Notes under the pieces: generated by a model
Database searches by the model: none
Told to the model about the DNA's origin: nothing
The model's input: only the letters and a program-made list of their open reading frames with translations
Source: Haloarcula sp. H-GB4
Lineage (GTDB): Archaea > Halobacteriota > Halobacteria > Halobacteriales > Haloarculaceae
Assembly (NCBI RefSeq): GCF_030848575.1
Contig: NZ_JAVDDX010000003.1
Coordinates: forward strand, 186,001 to 250,000
Direction: 5' to 3'
DNA length: 64,000 nt
Shown here: positions 34,384 to 43,167 of the stretch, piece by piece
Layout of the letters: each line of letters begins with the position of its first letter
How positions within the stretch are numbered: the stretch's first letter is position 1
Program-made: the position numbers and the translations under genes

Positions 34384-35310
34384 ATGGTAGTTAGTGACGC
34401 CTTTGAGACGTTCACGCAGGTACTCGAATGCCTAGATTCGTCTGACACTGAGGTCAAGTCGGTCTCAGTCAGGGGCCAGACGACCGCGGATAACGACGAA
34501 ATCAGTGCCGACCTGACGCTCACGACGCCGGTATTCGGTGGCGTATCGATACATGATGACGTCTCTGTCGACGCTGAGGAGTTTGATGTGACTGACAAAC
34601 GAATTGAGATTGATGTGACGGTTACCGTCCCCGTCGGAACCGACATACCGGTCCCATCAGACGATCAGAAAGACACGTCCGACGAACTAGTGGAAACGCT
34701 CTCGCAGTCGGACTCCGTGCCAGCATACAAGGACCCCGAGGCACTTCAGGCGGCCTACGACGCCTGCGATACGTTCCCGGAGATGACCGAGGCGCTTGAT
34801 GCCGACGTGACTTCCGAAACTGTGCGTCGGTATATGGTGGAGTACGATATCCACGATCCAACTGACACGACGCCACAGGCAGGCGGACTCAGCCTTGCGG
34901 ACGTGCAGACAGATTCCGATACTGGCACCGATGCAGACCCCGCTGCCGGTTCAGACCCTTCTGACGACAGGGTGAGCGACAACAATCCGCCCAAAGAATC
35001 GGACGGACTGGGAGCCAGGTCTGTCGCTGACCTGCTTGCCGAGGCTGACTCGCAGGACAGCGACGACAACCTCGTTGCGGATGGACTCGGTATCTCCCGG
35101 GACGTGACTGTGGCCGAGCTCGCACAGACTGTTACCCAGTCCACTTCTCTGGACGAGGTGACCCAGCGTCTCGATCTGAGTCAGACACATGCACGCAGAC
35201 TACTGTCAGAACTGGACCTCCTTGATCTCGTCACTCATCGGCTGGCAGCCAACCAGATACGTGTCTCGAACGCCGAAATCAAGCGGCGTATCTCTGCTGC
35301 CAGTCATTAA
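34384..35310 (+). CDS. Haloarchaeal protein with two helix-turn-helix-like segments
   Basis: I do not recognise a named family for this 308-residue protein. The first 100 residues are beta-rich and acidic. Residues from about 120 to 155 (PEALQAAYDACDTFPEMTEA and the following helix) look like a helix-turn-helix. An Asp/Ser/Pro linker follows, and residues from about 250 to 305 (DVTVAELAQTVTQSTSLDEV onward, LSQTHARRLLSELDLL) form a second candidate DNA-binding segment. A role as a transcription regulator is inferred. It is transcribed rightward from the A+T-rich region and followed by another orphan gene 87 bases on. Confidence 0.6.
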   Translation: MVVSDAFETFTQVLECLDSSDTEVKSVSVRGQTTADNDEISADLTLTTPVFGGVSIHDDVSVDAEEFDVTDKRIEIDVTVTVPVGTDIPVPSDDQKDTSDELVETLSQSDSVPAYKDPEALQAAYDACDTFPEMTEALDADVTSETVRRYMVEYDIHDPTDTTPQAGGLSLADVQTDSDTGTDADPAAGSDPSDDRVSDNNPPKESDGLGARSVADLLAEADSQDSDDNLVADGLGISRDVTVAELAQTVTQSTSLDEVTQRLDLSQTHARRLLSELDLLDLVTHRLAANQIRVSNAEIKRRISAASH

Positions 35311-35397
35311 CGGATCTCTACGTGGTGGTTGTGCGCGAAGATTAATCCTCATTATCAAAGGAAACAGTTTTTGTAGCCCGGTTTGAATGTGTGATAA

Positions 35398-36246
35398 ATG
35401 GCAACTATCCGCGTACGTGACTGGACGAAAGAACAGATAGAGAAGATACGTGACACGGAGTCGCACTCCTCGCACGATTCGGTTATCAAGTCGCTGCTGA
35501 AAGACCGAAAGCTGGCAAAATACGCAGACGACGCCGCAGAGGCTGCTCCGGAGTCGATATCCGAGTCCCAAACAAACAACCCCGACACCGCGTTTGATGA
35601 CCTGACTGTGCTCGGCGAACTATCCGGTGCAGACAGCGGGGTGTTGTTTCTCTGGTGTCCCAGTTGCGGGAACGAACTGGCGCACTTGACCGCTGATAAC
35701 CCACTTGGTCTGTCCGTATTCGAGATCGAATGCCAGCGCTGTCTCACCCATCTTGACCGACACGCTATCGTTGCCATCGAAATCGGCTACCCGATCGAGC
35801 AGAAACTGGTCGAGGACTGTCTGCAAGACGACCTCAAGGAATGCGTCGTCGACTACTGGGACCGGACGCTCGATTCTCCCACTGTGGGTGCGCTTGACGA
35901 TGATCTTGACCCATCACATCTCGTCTGGCAGTTCGATCAGTATCTTCGGCAGTTCTCATGGGCGTGGCCTGTGGATGTCCCTGTCGTCGGATTTGCTACG
36001 GGCGAAACCTATCACAATACCACCACCGGTGAGTACCTCGAAGTTATCGAACCGGTCTCGGAGAATCGCAACGCGATGGACTCGTTCAAGATACGACGGT
36101 ACGCTGGCGACCCAGAAACCCACGACGGTGAGACAGAAATTCTCGATAGTACTACTGTTGTCGATCACATTGTTAATCGGCGACTTCTAATCGAAGCCCG
36201 TACCGACTCGGAGTCACTACCCGCGTCGACTGAAACGACAACGTGA
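35398..36246 (+). CDS. Unknown haloarchaeal protein with ribbon-helix-helix-like start and zinc ribbon
   Basis: This 282-residue protein is of unknown function. Residues 1-45 (ATIRVRDWTKEQIEKIRDTE, then HDSVIKSLLKDRKLA) resemble the ribbon-helix-helix-like N-terminus of haloarchaeal DNA-binding proteins. A CPSCGNE ... CQRC pair at about residues 85-120 can bind one zinc. The rest is acidic and unassigned. It may form a unit with the upstream HTH protein. Codon use is like that of the surroundings, but the flanking DNA is A+T-rich. Confidence 0.6.
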   Translation: MATIRVRDWTKEQIEKIRDTESHSSHDSVIKSLLKDRKLAKYADDAAEAAPESISESQTNNPDTAFDDLTVLGELSGADSGVLFLWCPSCGNELAHLTADNPLGLSVFEIECQRCLTHLDRHAIVAIEIGYPIEQKLVEDCLQDDLKECVVDYWDRTLDSPTVGALDDDLDPSHLVWQFDQYLRQFSWAWPVDVPVVGFATGETYHNTTTGEYLEVIEPVSENRNAMDSFKIRRYAGDPETHDGETEILDSTTVVDHIVNRRLLIEARTDSESLPASTETTT

Positions 36247-36457
36247 CCAACGCGGTTGGTCCACATGGGTATCCCTCTCTACTTTCAGTTCTTAACAGAC
36301 TAGATAACTGAATATGTGGCTAATATACGCGTAGCACAATCAAAACAGATGAGAAATAATACTAGTTGCCAATCGCACGAATTATTTGATGTTGGACTGT
36401 CTGGATACAAATATGTTATGTCGATATCTGCCTTGATTTGAAAATATATGCGGAGTA

Positions 36458-37228
36458 CTAGCTTGTCTCGTCTGTTGGACGGGAGCACCGAAGGCACACA
36501 ACGCTCTCTGCGACCCAGTTCACATCTGTCGAACCACAGTGTGGGCAGCGATGGTGGTCGGTGTCGTACTCCGTCGTTCCGCGGGGGGTCGCAAGGAAGC
36601 CGTCGTCGATCACCTGCTCGATGAGACTTGGGAACCGTTGACGCTTGACGATGGCCCGCTGTGCGAGGAACCTGCCGGGGTCATCCGGATCTGTGCCGTG
36701 GAGGTCTTCCCAAGGAAGAGCGATTTCACCATTGGCGGGGCCACGGGCAACCTGCTGGATGAGCGTTGCAGCGGCCTCGAACAGCGGCGTGGTCCCCCAC
36801 GCCTGTGGGTTGTCAACAGTACTTCCAGCGTCTCTGTAGGCTGATTCCGCTTCGCGGTACGCCGCCTCGATACCGTCAAGCCCTGCGACGGCCCGGAAAT
36901 CCGCGACGAATTCATCGAGACAAGCGTGCTGAACCGGATGCTCGAGCCCGTTGGTCAAATCCTTGGCCACGGCGACGCCCTCGACGCCACGACGGGTGGC
37001 GCGCGTGTCTTTTCCAGCGACGCGGTAACAGACCGCGCTTGTTGCGAGGTACTGCAGCCCGTCACCGACCCAGCCCTTCTCGTCAGCACCGAACGGCTCA
37101 ATCCCTTCTCGCGGGTCCGAGAGAACACGCCACCCAGCCCGCGTGTATTCATCTCCAGCCCGCCGGTAATCGCGGTCAGCGATGGCAGCGACTGCTGCCG
37201 CTCGGTGTCCCGCATCCTGTGTGCGCAT
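36458..37228 (-). CDS. Haloarchaeal helical-repeat protein with C-terminal zinc ribbon
   Basis: This 256-residue protein starts MRTQDAGHRAAAVAAI. It consists of alpha-helical pairs rich in Ala, Tyr and Arg (DRDYRRAGDEYTRAGWRVL, AAYREAESAYRDAGS) that resemble tetratricopeptide repeats. It ends in a zinc ribbon, CPHCGSTDVNWVAESVVCLRC. Such a layout suggests a scaffold or adaptor protein, and no enzymatic motif is visible. Start 37228 is preferred because a longer in-frame extension is cysteine- and proline-rich and unlike the rest. It is divergent from the membrane protein at 37335. Confidence 0.65.
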   Translation of the reverse strand: MRTQDAGHRAAAVAAIADRDYRRAGDEYTRAGWRVLSDPREGIEPFGADEKGWVGDGLQYLATSAVCYRVAGKDTRATRRGVEGVAVAKDLTNGLEHPVQHACLDEFVADFRAVAGLDGIEAAYREAESAYRDAGSTVDNPQAWGTTPLFEAAATLIQQVARGPANGEIALPWEDLHGTDPDDPGRFLAQRAIVKRQRFPSLIEQVIDDGFLATPRGTTEYDTDHHRCPHCGSTDVNWVAESVVCLRCSRPTDETS

Positions 37229-37334
37229 GAAGCCCTTACGGGGTACGCCCTGACAGGCTTTCGCACCCAACAAATCGGTATCACTGTCAGCCTGAATCGT
37301 CAGACAAAATACAGCCCCGTCCTCTCAGTGTTAC

Positions 37335-37808
37335 ATGGAGTCGGTACCTCTCGTCACGGCGCTTACAGTGTCACTGAGATTTGTGATTGGGGTGGCCGCC
37401 GGTGTCGTCGCGACGGTTGTGATGGATCTGGTGATGGCCAGACTACCGGAAGGCGAAACACCGCCGTTCATTGCCTCCGGTGTATTGACCGATAGCGCCC
37501 CGCAGAAGGCCCCCGGACGGCTCGCGAGCGTGGTCCACTACATCGCCGGCTGGCTAACTGGCCCGCTGTTCGTCTGGGTACTTTTCACCAGCGAAGGGCT
37601 GCTGAGCGGGCCATCGATACTCGCGGCGGTCCTCGCTGCCGTTGTCCTGTACACGCTGATGATCGGTTTCTTCGTCTTCGTCGTGCTCCCGCGATCCCGA
37701 CTGCCGTCGGCCCGGATTCCGGATATCCGACGTGACTGGGCTATCTCGGCAGCTGCGTATCTGCTCGTTCTCGTGCCGCTCGTGGCACTCGGGTTTCGGT
37801 TCGTCTGA
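37335..37808 (+). CDS. Four-helix membrane protein of unknown function
   Basis: This 157-residue protein has four hydrophobic segments (about residues 12-32, 65-85, 92-118 and 135-155) and a short polar loop (PEGETPPFIASGVLTDSAPQ) after the first. The gene order and composition are typical of small haloarchaeal integral membrane proteins. I see no transporter or enzyme motif. Confidence 0.65.
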   Translation: MESVPLVTALTVSLRFVIGVAAGVVATVVMDLVMARLPEGETPPFIASGVLTDSAPQKAPGRLASVVHYIAGWLTGPLFVWVLFTSEGLLSGPSILAAVLAAVVLYTLMIGFFVFVVLPRSRLPSARIPDIRRDWAISAAAYLLVLVPLVALGFRFV

Positions 37809-37868
37809 CTCGGCCTAGCCGCGATACCGTTTGATTACGCGACAATCGAGTCTGCTTACCGCCAGCGC

Positions 37869-39704
37869 TCACTCGGCGAGCGACAATTTGCCGTCCGGTC
37901 CTACTTCCCCGACTTCATTGGTATGGTACCAGTCGTCTCGGAGCGTCTGTGCGCCAGTCCGGTCGTTGTCAAGGAACCCACCGAGGACGGTCGGCCCGCG
38001 GACCAGTAGTTCTCTGTTTTCGGAGACAGCGATTTCAACCCCTGGCATCGGGTCGCCAATTGACCCCTGGACGAAGGATTCTGCCGGGTTCAGCGCGCCG
38101 ACACCGGTTGTTCCGACGGAGCCGTATAGTTCGCATATTGGAACGCCAAGCCCCCGGAAGAAGTACAGCAGATGATCGTCGAGTCGACCAGTCCCGGAGA
38201 GAGCGTAGGTAAGGTTTGATAGCCCCGCTTCTTGCCGCAGCGGCTTGTACACGAGCCGGTTGGCGGCTCTGTATTTCAGCGGCGTTCCCCGTCCCTCGAC
38301 GATTCCCTCTCCGTAGGACGCCACTCGACCGCCGACCTTCCGTTTCATCCAGCCCATGTCGCCGAGACGGTCCTGTATCGTCCCGTAGAGCTGCTGGTAC
38401 ATCTTCGGGACACCGACGAGCACGTTGGGGTTGACGGCCGCGAGCTGGTCGACGAAGTCCTCGGCCCCAAGGTAGGCGACGGCGCTCCCGGTCGCCCAGA
38501 GATAGTACGTCGAAACACGCTGGTAGATGTGCGCCAGCGGAAGCGAACAGGTCCCAGTCGCTTCGGGGCCGGTAGGAAGCGCCTCGCGGAGGCTCTCTGC
38601 GGCAGCCAAGAGGTTTCGGTGTGTCAGCGCACAGCCGGCCTTCTCTGCGGGGGAAGCCACGTCGAACGCGACTGTTGCAACCCCGTCGCCGTCAGTCTGC
38701 AGGCCGGGCAGCACTCTCGCCTCCTCGGTCGGTAAGTCCTCGAAATCGAGCACGGTCCCGACAGCCATCGCGAGGTCTTCGGCCACGTCTCCTGCTGCCA
38801 CGAGTCCGGTTGCGCCGGTCCGTTCGATAATCTGGGCTGCTCGGTCGTCGCTCGCAGACGGGTAGAGTGCGACCGGGACCAGCCCGGCGAAGTGACAGGC
38901 CAGGTCGAGCACGGACCATTTGTACTGAGACTGTGCTCTGATTGCCAGTCGGTCCCCGGGGCGCAGTTCCGTTGCGAGAAGTCCGCCTGCGACTGCCTTC
39001 GCCCGCTCGGCCAGCTCCTCGAAACTCCGCTTGGCGAACTCGTCGTCATCTCGGACAAGCGCCGCGGTCCGGTCCCCGTGGTCCGAAACGATGTCCTCGA
39101 ACCAGGCCGCTACTGACCCGTCCGGGACCGAAAGCGAGCCTCCGTCGTAGATGTCGCTGTCGAGGCGCACGCCGGCGTCCTCGCTCTGGCGGTCAACTGG
39201 GACGGGGTCTTCTGATGCCGTCCGGTCATGATAGAGCTGCCCGGGTTCGTACTCGTAGTCGTCGCTGACCTCGGTCTGGAAGTAGTCAGCGTAGTTCTGG
39301 TCCTCGTCGCCGGCGGCGATGTGTGCATCGAGCCAGTCCCGGGCGACTGTCAGGACCTCCATCGTGACGTACTTCCCGTTCTCGTGTTTCTTGCGGAGTT
39401 CCTGTACTTTCCCGGCGAACTCTTCGTGCATTTCACGATGGTTGTAGAAACAGTCGCTGCAGTCCATAGCGTAGCCACAGTTCTGCATGAACTCCTCTTC
39501 GTCACCGAAATGGTACTCCGTGTAACGTTCGAGTTCCCGGAGAATGTCACCGACCTCCTCCTCGGAATGGCCCTCGTTCATCGCCGTGTGGAGGTCGTTC
39601 AGCAGCCCGAACAGGCGCTTGTGCTGCTCATCGAACCGCTCGACATTTGTGCTGTACCGTTCTTCATCCCACTCGGCGAATTTCCCCGTCGAATCTGTTC
39701 CCAT
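37869..39704 (-). CDS. Hemerythrin domain fused to a degenerate acyl-CoA synthetase (AMP-binding) domain
   Basis: Residues 1-140 of this 611-residue protein are a bacteriohemerythrin with all seven diiron ligands: H28, H65, E69, H89, H93, H128 and D133. A three-Cys insertion (CGYAMDCSDC) lies before H89. Residues from about 195 to 611 have the fold of a long-chain fatty acyl-CoA ligase, but the ATP motifs are lost. The P-loop before LTHRN reads VAFDVASPAEKAGCA (345-359) instead of YTSGTTGxPKG. YGxTE is YGSVG (527-531). WFHTGD is WYHTNE (592-597), and the C-terminal domain with the catalytic Lys is absent. It is probably an oxygen- or iron-sensing pseudoenzyme (inference). Start 39704 was chosen over 39722 and 39743. 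Confidence 0.85.
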   Translation of the reverse strand: MGTDSTGKFAEWDEERYSTNVERFDEQHKRLFGLLNDLHTAMNEGHSEEEVGDILRELERYTEYHFGDEEEFMQNCGYAMDCSDCFYNHREMHEEFAGKVQELRKKHENGKYVTMEVLTVARDWLDAHIAAGDEDQNYADYFQTEVSDDYEYEPGQLYHDRTASEDPVPVDRQSEDAGVRLDSDIYDGGSLSVPDGSVAAWFEDIVSDHGDRTAALVRDDDEFAKRSFEELAERAKAVAGGLLATELRPGDRLAIRAQSQYKWSVLDLACHFAGLVPVALYPSASDDRAAQIIERTGATGLVAAGDVAEDLAMAVGTVLDFEDLPTEEARVLPGLQTDGDGVATVAFDVASPAEKAGCALTHRNLLAAAESLREALPTGPEATGTCSLPLAHIYQRVSTYYLWATGSAVAYLGAEDFVDQLAAVNPNVLVGVPKMYQQLYGTIQDRLGDMGWMKRKVGGRVASYGEGIVEGRGTPLKYRAANRLVYKPLRQEAGLSNLTYALSGTGRLDDHLLYFFRGLGVPICELYGSVGTTGVGALNPAESFVQGSIGDPMPGVEIAVSENRELLVRGPTVLGGFLDNDRTGAQTLRDDWYHTNEVGEVGPDGKLSLAE

Positions 39705-39806
39705 ACCTGTTCTGTTACCCATTATTTGAAAAGCAACTCTCACGTTCCCACCGAGTGAAAATGCGGTTTGCTTTCCAAGTAGCTACCAGTCAACATTGAA
39801 TTCGGG

Positions 39807-40238
39807 ATGCAAGAATTACGTGACGAAGCGGTCGTTGACGTCCTCACTGACAACGGAATCGGCGTGCTGGCACTGTCCAGCCCAACGGGAGCGGCCCCGT
39901 ATCCGTTCCCGGTCGCGTTCGGGTATGACCCGGCGACGGATAGCCTGGCGTTTCACCTGTCAGAGAGCGACGATAGCCAGAAACATCGCTATCTAACCGC
40001 GGACGCCACCGTCGGGTTCACGGTGTATGAGGAGACCGAACCCAAATCGGTCTGGCGAAGCGTCGTGGTCACGGGTGAGTTGGTAGAGACGACGTACAGC
40101 GATGTAGAGCCGGCCCTTGCCTCGTTGGCCAGCAACACACAGTTCGCCCCCAACCCAGTCAGCTGGGACGATACATCGACGACGCCGTACGAACTTCGAA
40201 TCGACGACTGGTGCGGACGTGAATTCCGAGTCGGGTGA
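39807..40238 (+). CDS. Pyridoxamine 5'-phosphate oxidase-like FMN-binding protein
   Basis: This 143-residue protein has the split-barrel fold of the haloarchaeal PPOX-like family: VLTDNGIGVLALSS, PYPFPVAFGYDPATDSLAFHL, KHRYLTADATVGFTVYEE and WRSVVVTGELVET. Such proteins bind FMN or F420 and reduce or sense small redox molecules, and the actual substrate is unknown. It is divergent from the hemerythrin fusion gene, 102 bases away, which may point to a shared redox stress response. Confidence 0.85.
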   Translation: MQELRDEAVVDVLTDNGIGVLALSSPTGAAPYPFPVAFGYDPATDSLAFHLSESDDSQKHRYLTADATVGFTVYEETEPKSVWRSVVVTGELVETTYSDVEPALASLASNTQFAPNPVSWDDTSTTPYELRIDDWCGREFRVG

Positions 40239-40390
40239 CACCGGTGCCGCAAGCCACTAGCAGTGGCGTCTATCGACCCCTTGTAGTGCTGCGTTCGTTG
40301 CTCTTCGTCGCGGTTTACGTTCTCAGTCTGCGGGAACCAGCGACCGTAGTTATGCCGTGAAGGCAGTATCTACAAACAGAGGTGTCCCAG

Positions 40391-40669
40391 ATGCTTTCGC
40401 CAACAACTGCGCTACTCCAGCATGGACCGATGGGCCCCCACGGCGGGGCAACGGGCATGGGCATGGCCCCCGGCGGCTGGTGGCTGTTGCTCATAGCGTT
40501 CATCATCGGTGCTGTGGCGGTCGGCGCTTTGCTGTACGTACAGCTACAGGGCGAGGCAACTGCCGAGCCGGATTCGCTGGAGACGCTTAAACAACAGTAC
40601 GCATCGGGCGAGATTGACGAGACCGAACTCGAAACGCGGGCTGACCGATTGCTCCAGCACGAGTCATAG
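40391..40669 (+). CDS. Small SHOCT-domain membrane protein
   Basis: This 92-residue protein has a Gly/Met/His-rich N-terminus (HGPMGPHGGATGMGMAPGG), one transmembrane helix (WWLLLIAFIIGAVAVGALLY) and a C-terminal SHOCT motif (LETLKQQYASGEIDETELET). SHOCT helices are found at protein ends and are thought to aid oligomerisation. ATG 40391 is favoured because GAGGTG lies 6 bases upstream. GTG at 40382 is an alternative. The Met/His-rich start could bind metal (inference). Confidence 0.75.
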   Translation: MLSPTTALLQHGPMGPHGGATGMGMAPGGWWLLLIAFIIGAVAVGALLYVQLQGEATAEPDSLETLKQQYASGEIDETELETRADRLLQHES

Positions 40670-40807
40670 GCCACGTCACTGGTAGTTTTACCGGCTATCA
40701 GTCTGGCAGGATGGCCACTTGCAGAACTGTGAGACCCCTTACCCGCGCCCACGGCTGTCCGACGCGCACTTCGTGGTACATTTATTCTGCAACGGTGTAC
40801 CGTGGGT

Positions 40808-41425
40808 ATGGACCCGGACGATGTTCGAGACGACTGGGCCTCCCGCTCTGGGAAGTTCTCACCGGCGTACTACGCTGAACTCGGACCAAACGAGGTGAGT
40901 GAGACGCTGGTCAACGTACTCGACCACTACGTCCACGACGACGCCCGGATCCTCGAACTGGGCTGTGGCTCGGGCCGCCATCTGGCACACCTGCAGACCA
41001 GCGGATACGGGAATCTCACCGGTATCGACATCAACGAGGAATCCTTCGACGTGATGGCCGAGCACTATCCTCGGCTCGCGGATTCGGGGACGTTCCACAC
41101 CGGTGCCCTCGAAGACATCGTCACCGAGTTCGAGGACGACGCCTTTGATGTCGTCTATTCGGTTGAAACGCTCCAGCACATCCACCCCGATGACGCATGG
41201 GTGTTCGAAGAGATCGCTCGCATCGCTGGCGACCTCCTCGTTATCGCCGAAAACGAAGGCAACAGCCCCGAACGTGGACGCGCAGACACTGACGTGAGCT
41301 ACGTCGACGATGATTTCCCGCTGTATCACCGCAACTGGAAGCAGGTATTCTCGGAACTCGGGTTTGCGCAGCTAATTCGAGAACCGACGTCCCGAGACAC
41401 CATTCGCGTGTTCCGTGCGCCGTAG
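40808..41425 (+). CDS. SAM-dependent class I methyltransferase
   Basis: This 205-residue protein has a Rossmann methyltransferase core: motif I ILELGCGSGRHL (about residues 46-57), the acidic residue ending motif II (TGIDINEES), FDVVYSVETLQHI as motif IV, and LLVIAENEG. It belongs to the UbiE/Tam-like group, with no clue to the methyl acceptor. ATG 40808 follows an in-frame GTG at 40802, and either may be used. Confidence 0.85.
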   Translation: MDPDDVRDDWASRSGKFSPAYYAELGPNEVSETLVNVLDHYVHDDARILELGCGSGRHLAHLQTSGYGNLTGIDINEESFDVMAEHYPRLADSGTFHTGALEDIVTEFEDDAFDVVYSVETLQHIHPDDAWVFEEIARIAGDLLVIAENEGNSPERGRADTDVSYVDDDFPLYHRNWKQVFSELGFAQLIREPTSRDTIRVFRAP

Positions 41426-41550
41426 CCCTCACCTGTATCTGTCACTTTCTCGTGATGCTGTGCTTGAACAGCTAGCCGTCGGTACATTCACAATCGATAA
41501 CCGGGCAGCAACTATTTGTGTCACGGTATCATGGGTCAATTTGGATCGCT

Positions 41551-41820
41551 ATGCAACTGTGCCAAAACTGTCAGGCGGCTATCGACGAGTACCTCTTGGA
41601 CAAACAACTCGAACCCCTGCGAGACCTCACAGTCGACGACTTCAATCTCTGTGCAGACTGCGTGACAGTCGTCGCGGACGCCTGTGTGGAGTGTGACGGC
41701 GCGGTGTACGTTCCCCGGTCTGAAACTGCTGTCCCTGACTGCTGTCCGGCGTGCCGGTCCGAGCACATTGACGAAACTGGGACCGACCCGGGCTGGCATT
41801 TCGATACGATGTCGACCTGA
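41551..41820 (+). CDS. Small zinc-ribbon protein
   Basis: This 89-residue protein has four CxxC pairs: CQNC at the start, CADC, CVEC and CCPAC. These would form two zinc ribbons, as in many small haloarchaeal zinc-finger proteins. The helix between the first two pairs (QAAIDEYLLDKQLEPLRDLT) is acidic. The function is unknown. ATG 41551 is chosen because the metal motif begins at residue 4. Confidence 0.7.
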   Translation: MQLCQNCQAAIDEYLLDKQLEPLRDLTVDDFNLCADCVTVVADACVECDGAVYVPRSETAVPDCCPACRSEHIDETGTDPGWHFDTMST

Positions 41821-42124
41821 CTCGGGTCATACTTGGATGCTGATCCGGAGCATCCGTTCGGGACTGCCGACGTGGGCATCACCCTCGTTTTTGACGCTAC
41901 TGACAGTGAGCTGAAAGACTGTTCGGTGGCCGAATGAGAACTCCGTGGTACGGAGTCGAGGAGAACGATACGTCTCGGTACAACTGGCTTCGATAGCACT
42001 GCGGATACACACTGTTCTCGGGAATTTCTGAACAGCAGACGTGGCCGTAGAGGCCGTGCGTGTGCGTCACAGTGGCGATAGAAGCTTCATACTCCTCCAG
42101 CACATATAGTTGATCTCTACTGGA
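41821..42124. other. Intergenic region without a recognised gene
   Basis: This 304-base region lies between the zinc-ribbon gene and the DMT transporter. Short open frames occur on both strands, but none has family resemblance or an evident start signal. A TATA-like CACATATAG at 42101-42109 lies about 20 bases before the start of the DMT gene. Confidence 0.4.
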
Positions 42125-43114
42125 ATGACACGCTCGACACGACATATTGGCTTGCTGTTTGCTGCGCTCGCACTCATCTGGGGACTTTCCTTTGTGGCGA
42201 TCAAGACTGGTCTCGAAAGCGTCCCGCCGGTGCTGTTGGCAGCTGTCCGACACGATATTGCTGCAGTCGTCCTGCTTGGCTATGCCCTCTGGCGCGGCCG
42301 GTCACTGCGCCCACAGACTCGCGATGACTGGTCGCTGATTCTCATCGGCGGGACTGTCCTCATCGGCGCACACTTCGCGCTCTTGTTCCTTGGACAGCAG
42401 TACGTCCCGAGTTCCTTCGGCGCAATCCTGCTCAGTCTCACGCCGGTTGTGACACCGGCGTTCGCATCGACGCTGATACCGAGCTACAGGGCTCGACCGC
42501 ACGAACTCATCGGCACCGTCTGTGGGTTCATCGGCGTAGTTATCATTGCGAACCCCACACCGGGAGCGGTCGGTGGCCGACTGCTCGGCGTCGCCCTCCT
42601 CATCGGTTCGGCTGTGGCCTTCGCCGTCGGCGCAGTCCTGACCGAACGCTACACCAGTTCACTCCCGCTCGTGAGCATGCAGGCTTGGATGACGCTGCTC
42701 GGTGCGGGCATCCTGCACGTTGTCAGTGCGGGGCTGCCCTCGGAGCGACTCGGAACCGTCACCGTTGGGCTCGAACAGATAGCCGCGATCGCGTATCTCG
42801 GCATCGTCGCCAGCGCAATCGGGTTCCTCCTCTACTTCCGCCTGATCAGCACAGTCGGGGCCGCTGAAACCAGCTTGGTTTCCTACGTAGTCCCAGCAGT
42901 GACGGCTATCAGCGGCTGGCTCCTGCTCGGTGAAACACTCGGCCCGGTGACCGTCGCCGGCTTCGCCGTAATTGTGGTCGGCTTCGCGTGGGTGAAAGCC
43001 GACGTACTCCGGTCGCTACGCCGTCGCCGAACAGACTCGCCGTCGTACCGACCGTACGGACCACAGGACGACTGCGTCGTCGTCAGCGGGAACGCGTACA
43101 CGACACGGGAGTGA
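42125..43114 (+). CDS. EamA/DMT-superfamily transporter
   Basis: This 329-residue membrane protein has ten hydrophobic segments arranged as two EamA repeats. The first begins LLFAALALIWGLSFVAIKTGL, and the second ends VVPAVTAISGWLLLGETLGP and TVAGFAVIVVGFAWVK, the usual end of each repeat. DMT proteins export or import small metabolites such as amino acids or nucleosides, and specificity cannot be predicted. The C-terminal 40 residues are polar. ATG 42125 is the start nearest to the TATA-like sequence. Confidence 0.88.
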   Translation: MTRSTRHIGLLFAALALIWGLSFVAIKTGLESVPPVLLAAVRHDIAAVVLLGYALWRGRSLRPQTRDDWSLILIGGTVLIGAHFALLFLGQQYVPSSFGAILLSLTPVVTPAFASTLIPSYRARPHELIGTVCGFIGVVIIANPTPGAVGGRLLGVALLIGSAVAFAVGAVLTERYTSSLPLVSMQAWMTLLGAGILHVVSAGLPSERLGTVTVGLEQIAAIAYLGIVASAIGFLLYFRLISTVGAAETSLVSYVVPAVTAISGWLLLGETLGPVTVAGFAVIVVGFAWVKADVLRSLRRRRTDSPSYRPYGPQDDCVVVSGNAYTTRE

Positions 43115-43167
43115 TACCCTGATAGCATGGGCGTCAGGGCTTAGCCCCTGTCACCCATTGTACCGGT

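Noticed and set aside
41827-42012. A 61-codon minus-strand frame in the gap between the zinc-ribbon and DMT genes
   Set aside because: It has no family pattern, no promoter and a composition unlike that of neighbouring proteins.
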